This document shows, in pieces, positions 44,612-53,323 of a stretch of 64,000 bases of DNA; within the stretch, counting starts at the first letter, position 1, and each line of letters begins with the position of its first letter. Location: NCBI GenBank assembly GCA_963849065.1, contig CAWKFM010000001.1, forward strand, positions 699,596-763,595, in the 5' to 3' direction. The DNA is from TOLSYN sp963849065. Its GTDB lineage: Bacteria; Acidobacteriota; Terriglobia; Terriglobales; Acidobacteriaceae. The notes under the pieces were generated by a model. That model worked only from the letters and a program-made list of their open reading frames with translations, did not search any database and had not been told where the DNA came from. The translations under genes and the position numbers were made by a program.

Positions 44612-47254
44612 ATGAAGGAATTCGTAATTAACAAGCATGGTCGAATTGTTCTTCCATTCAACTTCTTTCCCGAGCTGGATTTTTCGGCCATTGAGACACT
44701 GGAAAATTTCAAGACCGTGATCTCCAGGGATTTTGGCGAAAAGGCTCCGACCGAGAAGGATATCCTGGAGCGTCTGCATGCCGGAAAGTACAAATCGCGC
44801 TTTGAAATCTGCCGCGACCTCGCGCTGAACCTGTACTGGGTCAACCGCTACGCGCTGACCATGTATGAAGAGCGTCCCACGCGTTGGGGTGATCTTCCCC
44901 GCCAGCGCGAGGATGTCTTTTTGCCAGCCTGCAAGCAGTGGGATTCGTTGCGCGTGGCCGCCGAGATCCAGGAAGGTTACGCCACGCTGCCCACGCAGTG
45001 GAAATCGGAGACCGAGGACGAAGCCTTCGGTTTGCTGCTGAACGGATTCAAGAGCAAGCATAGTGCAGGCGGAGACCTGCGCGCCATCCAGCCCACGGTT
45101 GGGGAGATGCTCGCTTCGCGCAAGGGAAGGACGCTACGGCTCCTCGAATACAATCCCGATTATCCCGGCTTCAGCTATGACGATGTGATTCAGTATTCGC
45201 ATGAGGTTCCCGAACTGGAAGCGCTGATGCGGCAGGCGATGATCCTGCACAACCAGTACCGTTGGGACCCCATGACCTGCTCCTGCGTCGAAGTCAGCCA
45301 GCTGAAAGACGACGACTACGTGATTGCGCTGTATCCGCGCAACAACGAGGTGCTGAGGTTTATTCGCCGGGCCAAGGGCGGACGACTGCCCCATTCGGCG
45401 CGTTTCAAGATGCCGGCAACGCTCTCGCTGTCGGCGCCCGCGTTGCCCTACAAGCCGATTGTGGTGCGCGAGCATTTCAAGATCATGCCGAAGCTGGAAG
45501 GGCTGGGGGTTTACGAAGGGGAAGTGGTTTGCAGCAATGCCGACCTCATCCGCAACCATGCCTTCAGCTGGTCACGCATGACGGAGAAGGAGATTGCGGA
45601 AAAGACCGGAATCGAACAGCGCCTTTACAGCGAGCTGAAGCTGGAGGAGATGGGCTTGCTGGCGGCGCGTTCGGCATTGGCGAAATCCGGGCGCAAGCCG
45701 TCGGAGATCGGCGCGGTGCTGTTCTGCAGCTGCACCTCGGCGAGAACGATGCCCTCCAACGCGAGCTGGGTTGCCGGTGAACTTGGGATCATGCAGGCCC
45801 ATGCGTCCAATGATATTTTGGCCGCCTGCGCCGGCATGGCTTACGGCTTTTCCGAGGCGGTGAGGATTCTGCAGAACATCAACCGGCCGGTGCTGGTGGT
45901 GTGCGCGGAAAAGTTCTCCGACAAGATCGGAACCGTGCGCACCTCGCGCATGATCTTTGGCGATGGCGCGGCCGCCGCCATCATCGGGCCGGCCCCGGAG
46001 GGAGCGGAACCGGACATCGAGATCATGAACACCTATGCGGGCGGTCCGTGGTCCGAGGTGAACTCGATCATCCTGCCCAATCCGGAGTTCAATAATGACG
46101 TCACCGTCTTCGGTCCGGAGGTGAAGTCGCTGGCTGGTCGCTACCTGATGCAGATGATGAACGACCTTGCCGCCATGAAGGCCCCGGACGGGGTAACTTC
46201 GCTGCTGGAAACCATCGATCTCGTGATCCCTCACCAGGCGAATAAGACCATGGTGGAAAAGCTGGCCGATGCAGCCAAGGTTCCGCGCGACCATCTGTAC
46301 TTCAATATCGAACGGGTAGGGAACACCTCCGCCGCCAGCATTCCGATTGCGATCCGCGACGCGGTGGCCGACGGACGGATCGACCGGCCGATGCGCATCT
46401 TTGCGCCCGGCTTTGGAGCCGGAGCGGTCGCGGGCTTCCTCGTGATGCGGGTGGATCCGGCAGTGGTCAACTGCGATCCTCAGCCCTCGGTTTCGGTGGA
46501 AGAAAACGGCAGGATGGCGCTAGCCGGCCGGGTAGCACTGGTAACCGGCGCCGTCCGCGGCATCGGCAAGGCGATTGCGCTGGAGATGGCACGGCGGGGC
46601 GCATCGGTGGCGATCAATTTCCTCACCGACGACGAAGCCGCCGAGGCTGTGGCCAAAGACGTCCGCAAGCTGGGCGTTGGCGCCATCGTGGTGCAGGGCG
46701 ACGTTGCCAATAACGAGGATGCGAAGAAGATCGTGCGCACGGTCCTCGATAAGTGGCAGCGAATCGATGTGCTGGTCAACAACGCCGGCATCAGCAATGA
46801 AAAATCTCTGCAGAAGATGACGGACGAAGATTGGCAGCAGGTGATCGAGACCAACCTGAACGGCACCTTCAACACCACCACCGCGGTGCTGCCGGCGATG
46901 ATCAACCAGCGTTTCGGCCGCATTATCAACGTGACTTCCGTGGCCGCCCAGGATGGGGCTAACGGACAGGCGAACTACTCGGCCAGCAAGGGCGGCATCA
47001 CCGCCTTCACCAAAACGGTGGCGCTGGAGTCGGCCAAGCACAACATCACGGCCAACACCATTGCCCCCGGGTATACGGCGATCGAGATGATGCAGGAAAT
47101 TCCCGAGAAAATAGCTTCCCAGATGCGAGCCAAGATTCCGCTTGGGCGTTTTGCAACTCCCCGGGAGGTCGCCAAAGCCGCGGCGTTCCTAGCCGCCGAC
47201 GGGGACTACATTACCGGTCAGGAGCTGAATGTAAACGGCGGATGCCACATGTAG
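44612..47254 (+). CDS. Three-part fusion: unknown domain + KAS III (FabH-like) + FabG/PhaB-like SDR
   Basis: 880 residues. Residues 1-about 290: a domain that I do not recognise (charged, with CSCVEVSQL near 223 and PRNNEVLRF near 243). Residues about 295-615: KAS III fold with an intact Cys-His-Asn triad: Cys406 in NDILAACAGMAYG, His541 in VIPHQANKTM, Asn571 in VGNTSAAS; the CoA-binding WI..R of FabH is changed (SWSRMTEKEIAEKTGIEQR). Residues about 635-880: SDR with TGAVRGIGKA and Ser776-Tyr789-Lys793. All active-site residues are present in both enzymes. Hypothesis: condensation of acetyl-CoA with malonyl-CoA to acetoacetyl-CoA (as NphT7 does), then reduction to 3-hydroxybutyryl-CoA for PhaEC. 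A fatty-acid-type role is the alternative. Confidence 0.87.
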   Translation: MKEFVINKHGRIVLPFNFFPELDFSAIETLENFKTVISRDFGEKAPTEKDILERLHAGKYKSRFEICRDLALNLYWVNRYALTMYEERPTRWGDLPRQREDVFLPACKQWDSLRVAAEIQEGYATLPTQWKSETEDEAFGLLLNGFKSKHSAGGDLRAIQPTVGEMLASRKGRTLRLLEYNPDYPGFSYDDVIQYSHEVPELEALMRQAMILHNQYRWDPMTCSCVEVSQLKDDDYVIALYPRNNEVLRFIRRAKGGRLPHSARFKMPATLSLSAPALPYKPIVVREHFKIMPKLEGLGVYEGEVVCSNADLIRNHAFSWSRMTEKEIAEKTGIEQRLYSELKLEEMGLLAARSALAKSGRKPSEIGAVLFCSCTSARTMPSNASWVAGELGIMQAHASNDILAACAGMAYGFSEAVRILQNINRPVLVVCAEKFSDKIGTVRTSRMIFGDGAAAAIIGPAPEGAEPDIEIMNTYAGGPWSEVNSIILPNPEFNNDVTVFGPEVKSLAGRYLMQMMNDLAAMKAPDGVTSLLETIDLVIPHQANKTMVEKLADAAKVPRDHLYFNIERVGNTSAASIPIAIRDAVADGRIDRPMRIFAPGFGAGAVAGFLVMRVDPAVVNCDPQPSVSVEENGRMALAGRVALVTGAVRGIGKAIALEMARRGASVAINFLTDDEAAEAVAKDVRKLGVGAIVVQGDVANNEDAKKIVRTVLDKWQRIDVLVNNAGISNEKSLQKMTDEDWQQVIETNLNGTFNTTTAVLPAMINQRFGRIINVTSVAAQDGANGQANYSASKGGITAFTKTVALESAKHNITANTIAPGYTAIEMMQEIPEKIASQMRAKIPLGRFATPREVAKAAAFLAADGDYITGQELNVNGGCHM

Positions 47255-47271
47255 GCCGGTTCGCCGGGCAG

Positions 47272-47302
47272 ATTGGGCGGCCGTTTGTGCCGCCCAATTT
47301 TT
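47272..47302 (+). terminator. Rho-independent terminator after the fusion gene
   Basis: Stem ATTGGGCGG / CCGCCCAAT (47272-47280, 47290-47298) followed by TTTTTA. Confidence 0.88.
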
Positions 47303-47558
47303 ATGCCGCCGGAGGTTCGCGGCAGTCGGTATTGAAGCCGGTTGGTAGGGTGTTCGCGATTGAGGAAAACAGATATACTGTCCGGGCTGTCCGCAAGTAC
47401 GCCACCTGCACGGGAAAAGCCTGGCACAGGTGAAGGCGGTCAAATCCAGAGCTGGATGCATCCATAGAAATCGTGCTGTAGTGCGCGGCACTGAGCATAC
47501 TATCGAGCGCCGGAAAATCTGAGTCCGGTGATTCGAATTGAGAAAGGCGAGGAGCGCT

Positions 47559-48389
47559 ATGTCGTTTAGTCTTAGCGGTAAAACTGCGTTGGTGACCGGT
47601 TCCGGACGTGGCATTGGAAGAGCAATTGCCGGGAAGTTGGCGGCCGCCGGCGCCCAAGTGATGCTGAACGATATCGATGAAGCGGTACTGAGCGAAACGG
47701 TCAAGGAATTCGAGGGCGCGGGCTACAAGGTTTCCAGCTTCTCCGGTGACCTGATGGACCCGGCGACGCCGGATAAGCTGGTGCAGTCCACGCTGGACAA
47801 ACTCGGCGGGCTGGACATCATCGTCAACAACGCCGGCTACAGCTGGGACGGCGTGATCCAGAAGACCACCGACGAGCAGTTCCAGGCCATGCTGACCATT
47901 CACCTCGTCGTTCCCTTCCGCATTCTGCGCGCCGCGGCCAACCACTTGCGTGAGACCGCCAAGGCGGAGATCGCCGAGGGCAAGACCGTGATGCGCAAGG
48001 TGGTCAATATCACCTCCATCTCGGGTGTGGACGGCAATGCCGGACAGTCCGGCTACGGCGCGGGCAAGGCGGGCGTGGTCGGCCTCACCAAGGTGCTGGC
48101 CAAGGAGTGGGGACGCTACAACGTCAACGTCAATGCGGTGGGCTTCGGCCTCATCAACACCCGCATGGTGCAACCGCTGGGCGGCACGGAAGCCAGCTTC
48201 AAGATGCACGGCCAGGACATCAAGATCGGCGTGCAGCCTGCGATGATCGAGCAGGCCAAGGCGTCCTGCGCGCTGGGCCGTATCGGCTCGCCCGAGGAAG
48301 CTGCCAACGCGGTCCTGTTCATGTGCTCGCCTCTCTCCGACTACGTCACCGGCGAAGTGCTGATCGCCAGCGGTGGTTTCCACTTCTAA
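47559..48389 (+). CDS. Short-chain dehydrogenase/reductase (longer FabG-like type)
   Basis: 276 residues: TGSGRGIGRAIAG, NNAGYSWDG, catalytic Ser in NITSISGVDGNAG with Tyr-Lys in SGYGAGKAGV. An extra segment (about 205-235: MVQPLGGTEASFKMHGQDIKI) between helices and a SPLSDYVTGE end make it different from the other two SDRs; resembles (R)-3-hydroxyacyl reductases in PHA loci but exact substrate is unknown. Own transcript after a terminator; ribosome site GAAAGGCGAGGAG. Confidence 0.85.
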   Translation: MSFSLSGKTALVTGSGRGIGRAIAGKLAAAGAQVMLNDIDEAVLSETVKEFEGAGYKVSSFSGDLMDPATPDKLVQSTLDKLGGLDIIVNNAGYSWDGVIQKTTDEQFQAMLTIHLVVPFRILRAAANHLRETAKAEIAEGKTVMRKVVNITSISGVDGNAGQSGYGAGKAGVVGLTKVLAKEWGRYNVNVNAVGFGLINTRMVQPLGGTEASFKMHGQDIKIGVQPAMIEQAKASCALGRIGSPEEAANAVLFMCSPLSDYVTGEVLIASGGFHF

Positions 48390-48442
48390 TCAAAAAGCGC
48401 AACCCCATCGCCAGGCCCCGCGGGCGATGGGAGTTGCAAAAG

Positions 48443-48470
48443 AAAACCGCTTCCCGAAGGAAGCGGTTTT
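48443..48470. terminator. Bidirectional terminator between the SDR gene and phaC
   Basis: Perfect 12-bp stem AAAACCGCTTCC / GGAAGCGGTTTT with a 4-base loop; T-run on + and A-run that becomes T-run on -. Separates the convergent SDR and phaEC transcripts. Confidence 0.92.
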
Positions 48471-48516
48471 TGATTTGCGAGTCACGATGATCGGTGACGG
48501 CTGCCCGCGATCACTC

Positions 48517-49587
48517 CTATTCAGAGCGTTGCGAGAGCCAATGATCGATCTGCGGCCAGGTACGTTTGCTGGCTCCGCTGCCTGCCATGATTCCGATGTG
48601 CCCGCCGGGAATCCGCATCGCGGTCCTGTCCGTGCTGCCCACCTTGGCCATGACAGTTTCCGACTGGCAGGGAGGAGTGATGTGGTCGGCATCGGCGATC
48701 ACCGTCAGCAGGTTGGCGCGCAGATGGCTCAAGTCCACCTGTTGGCCGCGAATCGTCAGCGTACCTTCCATGAGCCGGTTGTTGCGGTACAGATCGACGA
48801 TGAGTTGGCGGAACGCACCGCCGGCCAGAGAGATATTGTCCGTGACCCAGGTGTTCATGGCGTGCCAGGCGTCGATTACCTGAGGATTGTCCAGGTTATC
48901 CCACAGGCGCAGGTAGTTGCCGATATAGTTCTCGACGGGTTTAAGCGCCTTGGCACCGTACTCGATCATCTCGGGCGGCATGTTGCCGAACATGCCCAGG
49001 ACCTTGTCGACGTCGAAGTAGCGCTCGTCAACCCAGCGCGCGAAGGTGATGTTTTCCTTGTTGGAGAAATCCAGCGGAGCGGTCAGAAGAATCAGGTTCC
49101 GCAAACCGTCGTCGGGACGCAGGGCAGCATAGATCGTGGTGAGGATAGCGCCGATACACCAGCCGAGCAGGCTGAACTCGCTGGACCCGGAGACCTCTTT
49201 CATGCGGCGAATGGCGCGCGGCATGTATTCCAGGGTGTAATCGTCGAACTTCAGATTCTTGTCCTCGATGCCGGGAGCGCCCCAGTCCAGCAGGTACACG
49301 TCGTAGCCGTGCTGAAGCATGAACTCAACGAAACTGTGGCCCGGCCGGAGATCAAGAATATAGGGGCGGTTCATGAGTGCGAATACCAGAAGGATGGGCA
49401 CAGGGTGCAGCTGTTCTTCCGGAAGTACGGGCACGTAGCGATACAGTTTGGCCTTGTTGAGCGTCCAGATCACTTCCTTCGGCGTCTGCGCAATCGGCGC
49501 GCGCGTGGTCAGAACCTTGCTGAGCGTCTGCAGCTTTTCCTGCATGGCCATGAACTGTCCGACGGTAACCTGGTCGGTGGGTATCAT
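48517..49587 (-). CDS. phaC: Class III poly(3-hydroxyalkanoate) synthase subunit PhaC
   Basis: 356 residues, the class III length. Alpha/beta-hydrolase fold with the lipase-like box LLGWCIGA (Cys144), catalytic Asp301 in ADADHITPP and His330 in IPGGHIGI, matching the class III Cys149/Asp302/His331 pattern. It polymerises 3-hydroxyacyl-CoA at the granule surface together with PhaE, encoded 2 bases upstream. Confidence 0.95.
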   Translation of the reverse strand: MIPTDQVTVGQFMAMQEKLQTLSKVLTTRAPIAQTPKEVIWTLNKAKLYRYVPVLPEEQLHPVPILLVFALMNRPYILDLRPGHSFVEFMLQHGYDVYLLDWGAPGIEDKNLKFDDYTLEYMPRAIRRMKEVSGSSEFSLLGWCIGAILTTIYAALRPDDGLRNLILLTAPLDFSNKENITFARWVDERYFDVDKVLGMFGNMPPEMIEYGAKALKPVENYIGNYLRLWDNLDNPQVIDAWHAMNTWVTDNISLAGGAFRQLIVDLYRNNRLMEGTLTIRGQQVDLSHLRANLLTVIADADHITPPCQSETVMAKVGSTDRTAMRIPGGHIGIMAGSGASKRTWPQIDHWLSQRSE

Positions 49588-49589
49588 TG

Positions 49590-50174
49590 TTATTTAGATC
49601 CCTTCTTCGATGTTTTTGCAGGCGTTTTGCCCGGCGCGGATTTGGCGGCTGATCCGGCTTTGGGCGCCGCCAGATGCGACGCGGCAGCGGGCTCCGGCGC
49701 GGGCGCGGCAAACAGATGCGGGGTGGTGGCAGGCGCAGGTGCGGAAGCAGGCTTCGGCGCGGCAATTGGCTTCGGTGTGGCAGGCGCCTCTGGGACGGCA
49801 GCGGGCTTGGGCGCGGCAGCGGGCTGCGAGGCGGCTTTGGATACAATCTGGTGGACCTGTCTCAGCCGTGCGTCCATGTCATCGAGCAGCAATTCCAGGT
49901 TCGCCAAGCGGTCGGCCAAACGTACATAATCGTCACGGGAGGGCATGTTGCATTGTTCCAACGCGCTGACCATGGCTTTCTTCTGCGCATCCCGAAATGG
50001 GGACGAAGTGGTGAGGAAGGCCTCGAGCATGGTTCCGGAGGCTTGCGCGTAGGCTTCCGAGTTTACGGCTTCGCCGGACGCTTTGGCCCAGATATCAACG
50101 TATGTGTCCCGCAATTCACGCCACTGCTCAAGCGGATCTGCGGGCTTAATGCTTCCTGCCTGTGGGTCAGTCAT
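49590..50174 (-). CDS. phaE: PhaE-type subunit of the class III PHA synthase
   Basis: 194 residues. Helical N-terminus (EQWRELRDTYVDIWAKASGEA), the conserved PhaE stretch CNMPSRDDYVRLADRLANLE (about 100-119) followed by LLLDDMDARL, and a long Ala/Pro/Lys-rich tail ending in KKGSK. PhaE is needed for PhaC activity in class III enzymes. Its last codons abut phaC by 2 bases, so the pair is coupled. Shorter than the best studied PhaE (about 350 residues) owing to a missing N-terminal part. Confidence 0.85.
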   Translation of the reverse strand: MTDPQAGSIKPADPLEQWRELRDTYVDIWAKASGEAVNSEAYAQASGTMLEAFLTTSSPFRDAQKKAMVSALEQCNMPSRDDYVRLADRLANLELLLDDMDARLRQVHQIVSKAASQPAAAPKPAAVPEAPATPKPIAAPKPASAPAPATTPHLFAAPAPEPAAASHLAAPKAGSAAKSAPGKTPAKTSKKGSK

Positions 50175-50360
50175 TCTTCATTCCTCCCGAGATAGCATAT
50201 ACCTGCGGGCACTGCTCGGGCAAAGTTGCAAATAGGGTTATGAGAGGCATTTCGCGCGAGCGAAGGAGCTTCCCAGGGGATCAGAATCTCATGCAAACAG
50301 CCGCAGCGGGCAGGCCCGGAACGGCTGCGATAACACTGGATCGATGAGTCTGGAGAGCGG

Positions 50361-50394
50361 ACGGAGCGCCGGATTTCGGCCAGCGGCGCTCCGT
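50361..50394 (-). terminator. Possible terminator hairpin between phasin and phaE genes
   Basis: Perfect 11-bp stem ACGGAGCGCCG / CGGCGCTCCGT. No T-run follows on either strand, so it may only reduce transcript read-through or stabilise the phasin mRNA 3' end. Confidence 0.4.
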
Positions 50395-50457
50395 CGTTTC
50401 CCCAGGAGAAGCATTGCAGCTAGAGCTACCTACTTCTTGCTGCTACGTTCGGACAGC

Positions 50458-51045
50458 TTACGCCTTGGCGGCAGCGGCCTTCACGTTCTTGGTGGCCTGG
50501 GCGACGATCTCTTTCTGAGCGGCGACCACGGTGTCAAAACCCTTCTGGACCGAGTCAGCAACCGTCTCAACGGCGGTGCCGGCAACGCCGGGCTGCGCCT
50601 TCACGGTCTCGATGTTGGTCTTGGTCTGCTTCACGGCGTACTCCACCACGGTGTTCTGGGCGGCGATCACGCGATCGAACGAGGCCGACAGAACGTTGCT
50701 CAGCTCAGCCTTGGCCTTCTCGGCGTCCTTGCCATAGGCCTGGACGGCTGCGATGGAGGCGTTGCTCTGCTCCAGAGCCAGGTCAAGCAGACTCTTCTGC
50801 ACGGCAACCAGACCTTCGACGGCTTCACCGGCCAGGTCCAGGACAAACAGACCGGGCAGCGAGGAGCCCTTCAGGGCCTTCTTGATGGAGGCCAGGATCT
50901 CGGCGTTCTGCTTGACGGCCAGATCGAGTCCGGACTTGCTCAGTTCGATGGAGCGCTCCAGTCCCTTGGTGTACAGGGCGGTGTAGGCGAGCGGGCAGAA
51001 GGTTGCTTCGATGGTCTCTTCCAGTTTGGTAGCTTTAGCGTTCAT
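50458..51045 (-). CDS. Phasin family protein
   Basis: 195 residues, almost entirely amphipathic helix with Ala/Val/Lys/Glu heptads (SIELSKSGLDLAVKQNAEIL, TVVEYAVKQTKTNIETVKAQ, GFDTVVAAQKEIVAQATKNV), the usual phasin_2 composition, ending in KAAAAKA. Phasins coat PHA granules. AGGAGGGACC before the ATG fixes the start. First gene of the phasin-phaE-phaC stretch. Confidence 0.88.
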   Translation of the reverse strand: MNAKATKLEETIEATFCPLAYTALYTKGLERSIELSKSGLDLAVKQNAEILASIKKALKGSSLPGLFVLDLAGEAVEGLVAVQKSLLDLALEQSNASIAAVQAYGKDAEKAKAELSNVLSASFDRVIAAQNTVVEYAVKQTKTNIETVKAQPGVAGTAVETVADSVQKGFDTVVAAQKEIVAQATKNVKAAAAKA

Positions 51046-51223
51046 GGTCCCTCCTAGGGATGATGCTTTGATATGGGTGCTCATGCTGCGAATCGTGCTG
51101 CAGTGCAGCATAAGCAAGTATTGCCCGCACCATGGGACGCTGTCAAGCAGGAAATGAGACCGAAGTATGCTGAATTGTTAAATTATGCAAGGAGCAGGAC
51201 GGGATGGGAGCGGATTGCAGATC

Positions 51224-51273
51224 TGGAGGCGCGGGCCAGAATCGAACTGGCGAATAAAGGTTTTGCAGACCTT
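51224..51273 (-). pseudogene. 3' fragment of a tRNA-Cys(GCA) gene; probable attachment-site remnant
   Basis: Reading the minus strand, an intact anticodon arm (AAGGT-CTGCAAA-ACCTT, anticodon GCA) is followed by a normal variable loop, a perfect T-arm (GCCAG-TTCGATT-CTGGC), the acceptor 3' strand CCGCGCC, T and CCA. The 5' acceptor strand GGCGCGG and normal D-arm are absent; upstream sequence is unrelated apart from a chance-like GTGGTTAG. A 3' half ending in the anticodon arm is the usual scar left by integrase-type islands. Confidence 0.8.
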
Positions 51274-51392
51274 GAAAAGCGTCTGCTAACCACTGTGTTG
51301 TCAATATGATGTTCTGACGCTTGCTCAATTTAGTCCCCTTTTTGTCCGCCACGAGCTAAGGCAGAGCAGGGATTTGGATTCTGAGGCTGGCA

Positions 51393-52760
51393 TCACTTGG
51401 TCTTCTTCTGACGCCGGGCACGGTTTGCCAACAACGGCGACCGACCGATGACCGCCCTCGGGTTCTCCAGCTTCGGCGGGTCTGAGATTCCTTCGAATGC
51501 CTCGCTGGATTGCCATGCACTCATGGCATAGACGCGAGGTTCTCGCAGTAGCTGAATTCCTTCGCTCCACGTCGCAAGCATCCGCTTCCCGATGTCCCGG
51601 AACCCCGGCAACTGGTTCATCATTTCACGTATGGCTGGAGCCGTCTCAGAGACCGCATCACTGATGCGCTCCACCATCTCCTTCTGCTCCCTCTGGGGAA
51701 TTCCGAAGGTGCTCGTGATGAACTTGACCAAGTTCTTGCCCGGCAGCCATGTCTTCTTGCCCATGAAACTAATCCCCGGTGGATTGTGCTGGTAGCCCGC
51801 ATAGACAGAGGTCGTGAGGAAATCGTACGCGGGTGAGAGCCGGGCATCCGTGGGCGAGGTGTAGAGCAATGCCAAGTTCTTCGAGTGGCAGTCGGCGTTT
51901 CTCAGGGCGTACGTCAGGAGCAAGATCGACGCCATCGCCTGAAATGTCTCATACTGCCGACCGCCCGGCACATGGTCACGAACTGCTTTGGCGATGCGCT
52001 CCCACGTCGTCTCGTACTTGGCCGATGGACGAAGGCCAAGGAGCGCACAGAAGTCTTCCATTGCGAGGCTCGGCTCTCCTTTTTGGTCCACGTCGAAGCG
52101 GTGAACGACGAGCACATTCCCGTCCGCTGACAATTCAGTCTTGGCACAAGTGACCACCTTCGCCGCCACCTGCATGCACAGATGCTCGTTCACGGTAGCG
52201 AACGGAAGTTTGGCGGACGAGCCCTTGATAATGTGACGGTGAGTCAGCAGGGTTGCCTTCGGGTGCTTGCCGAGCCCGGCCTTGGGAGACCGCTTCTTCT
52301 CTTCCTCCGTGTCCAAGAATTTCGGCAGGACACCGGAGACACCGCTTCTCGCGTGCTCACGAACCAAGTGGGTGAAAGCCTCCTCCGAGTTGTCTCCCTT
52401 CAGGAGGTCGGCAACGTCTATCGGACTCGCGGGTTCATCCAGTGCCGCGCCGGGAGGAGCTACCTGAAGCCTCCCCACCATGTTCCGACCGATTACGGAT
52501 AGGAGCGCCATTGGGCTTGCACCGATGTGCGGTCCGAACTCTTCCTGCAGAACCTGTAACAGGTATCCCTCTGGCAGGTTCATCTGGAAGATGGGGTGAA
52601 GTTGGTCGTCCCACACGTAGGATTCCGTGCGTACAGGCATGGTGAGAGAGACGAGCTTTTCCAACGCCGCATCCGGGACGTAGGTCAGCACGCTCTTGAA
52701 ATCACCGACAGGTTCGAGAACGGCGACGTGTTGGCCGAGGACGTAAACGTTCAGTTTCAA
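51393..52760 (-). CDS. hipA: HipA-family toxin kinase
   Basis: 455 residues. N-terminal HipA domain, the SGVLPKFL element (SGVQPK in E. coli HipA), ATP-contacting LVVHRFD, catalytic NADCHSKNLALLY (about 289-301) and Mg-binding SPAYDFL. These fit a eukaryotic-like Ser/Thr kinase; E. coli HipA phosphorylates GltX, but the target here is unknown. Starts by ATGA overlap with the antitoxin gene. Longer C-terminal basic tail than usual. Confidence 0.9.
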   Translation of the reverse strand: MKLNVYVLGQHVAVLEPVGDFKSVLTYVPDAALEKLVSLTMPVRTESYVWDDQLHPIFQMNLPEGYLLQVLQEEFGPHIGASPMALLSVIGRNMVGRLQVAPPGAALDEPASPIDVADLLKGDNSEEAFTHLVREHARSGVSGVLPKFLDTEEEKKRSPKAGLGKHPKATLLTHRHIIKGSSAKLPFATVNEHLCMQVAAKVVTCAKTELSADGNVLVVHRFDVDQKGEPSLAMEDFCALLGLRPSAKYETTWERIAKAVRDHVPGGRQYETFQAMASILLLTYALRNADCHSKNLALLYTSPTDARLSPAYDFLTTSVYAGYQHNPPGISFMGKKTWLPGKNLVKFITSTFGIPQREQKEMVERISDAVSETAPAIREMMNQLPGFRDIGKRMLATWSEGIQLLREPRVYAMSAWQSSEAFEGISDPPKLENPRAVIGRSPLLANRARRQKKTK

Positions 52761-53011
52761 GCTCCACCTCGCTCACGGCGCAGCTCATCGAGGGAACCTG
52801 AGGTTCCGATCTTGGCGAAGTTCAACTCCATACCAAGCACGGCCAGCACCGCCAAGAGCTTACGGGAACCGAACTCGGGTAACTGGCCGCGCTCGAAGCG
52901 GGAGAGGGATTCGCGTGTGAGGCCAGAGCGAAGGGCGACTTCGCTCTGCTTCAGCCCAAGCGACTTGCGCTGCTCCGAAACCGCTTGGCCTAGTTCCGCT
53001 AGAGTCTGCAT
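52757..53011 (-). CDS. hipB: HipB-like helix-turn-helix antitoxin
   Basis: 84 residues: XRE-type DNA-binding fold with KQSEVALRSGLTRESLSRFE as the helix-turn-helix (about 21-40) and a C-terminal extension likely to contact HipA. It should bind the inverted repeat just upstream and repress its own operon together with HipA. Overlaps hipA by 4 bases. Confidence 0.9.
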   Translation of the reverse strand: MQTLAELGQAVSEQRKSLGLKQSEVALRSGLTRESLSRFERGQLPEFGSRKLLAVLAVLGMELNFAKIGTSGSLDELRRERGGA

Positions 53012-53020
53012 GAAGTGAGT

Positions 53021-53064
53021 TATACATCACTTAATTTTAAGTTTCAATAGATATGTGATGTATA
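53021..53064 (-). promoter_or_regulatory. hipBA operator: perfect 10-bp inverted repeat
   Basis: TATACATCAC (53021-53030) and GTGATGTATA (53055-53064) are exact reverse complements, 24 bases apart, with an AT-rich centre that includes TTAATTTTAA. It lies 10-53 bases before hipB. Spacing of about three and a half turns suggests two HipB dimers or looping. Confidence 0.8.
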
Positions 53065-53323
53065 GTTCACGTATCTTGACAATGCCAGGAGGAGCCCGGT
53101 TCCGGCCAGATGCCTGCCTTCTCAGCCTTCCAATGTGTCTCCTCGTCGCCAAGCCGCAGCAGTGCTGCCACCGAGAAGCACTCTTCCAAGTTTCCGGAGG
53201 CGATATCGGACTTCGGATTTCAGGCTCAGCACTCAGCGGATACCACCCAGGTCGCAGAATGTCCCGAACTCTGCAGAACCACACTCTAAGTGCTTTACTC
53301 GTTGTCGCTTAGGGACGGAACGA

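Noticed and set aside
48373..49929. A 518-codon + strand frame across phaC and phaE
   Set aside because: Antisense shadow of two recognised genes.
51073..51309. A 78-codon + strand frame between phasin and hipA
   Set aside because: Covers the tRNA-Cys fragment on the opposite strand; no ribosome site or homology.
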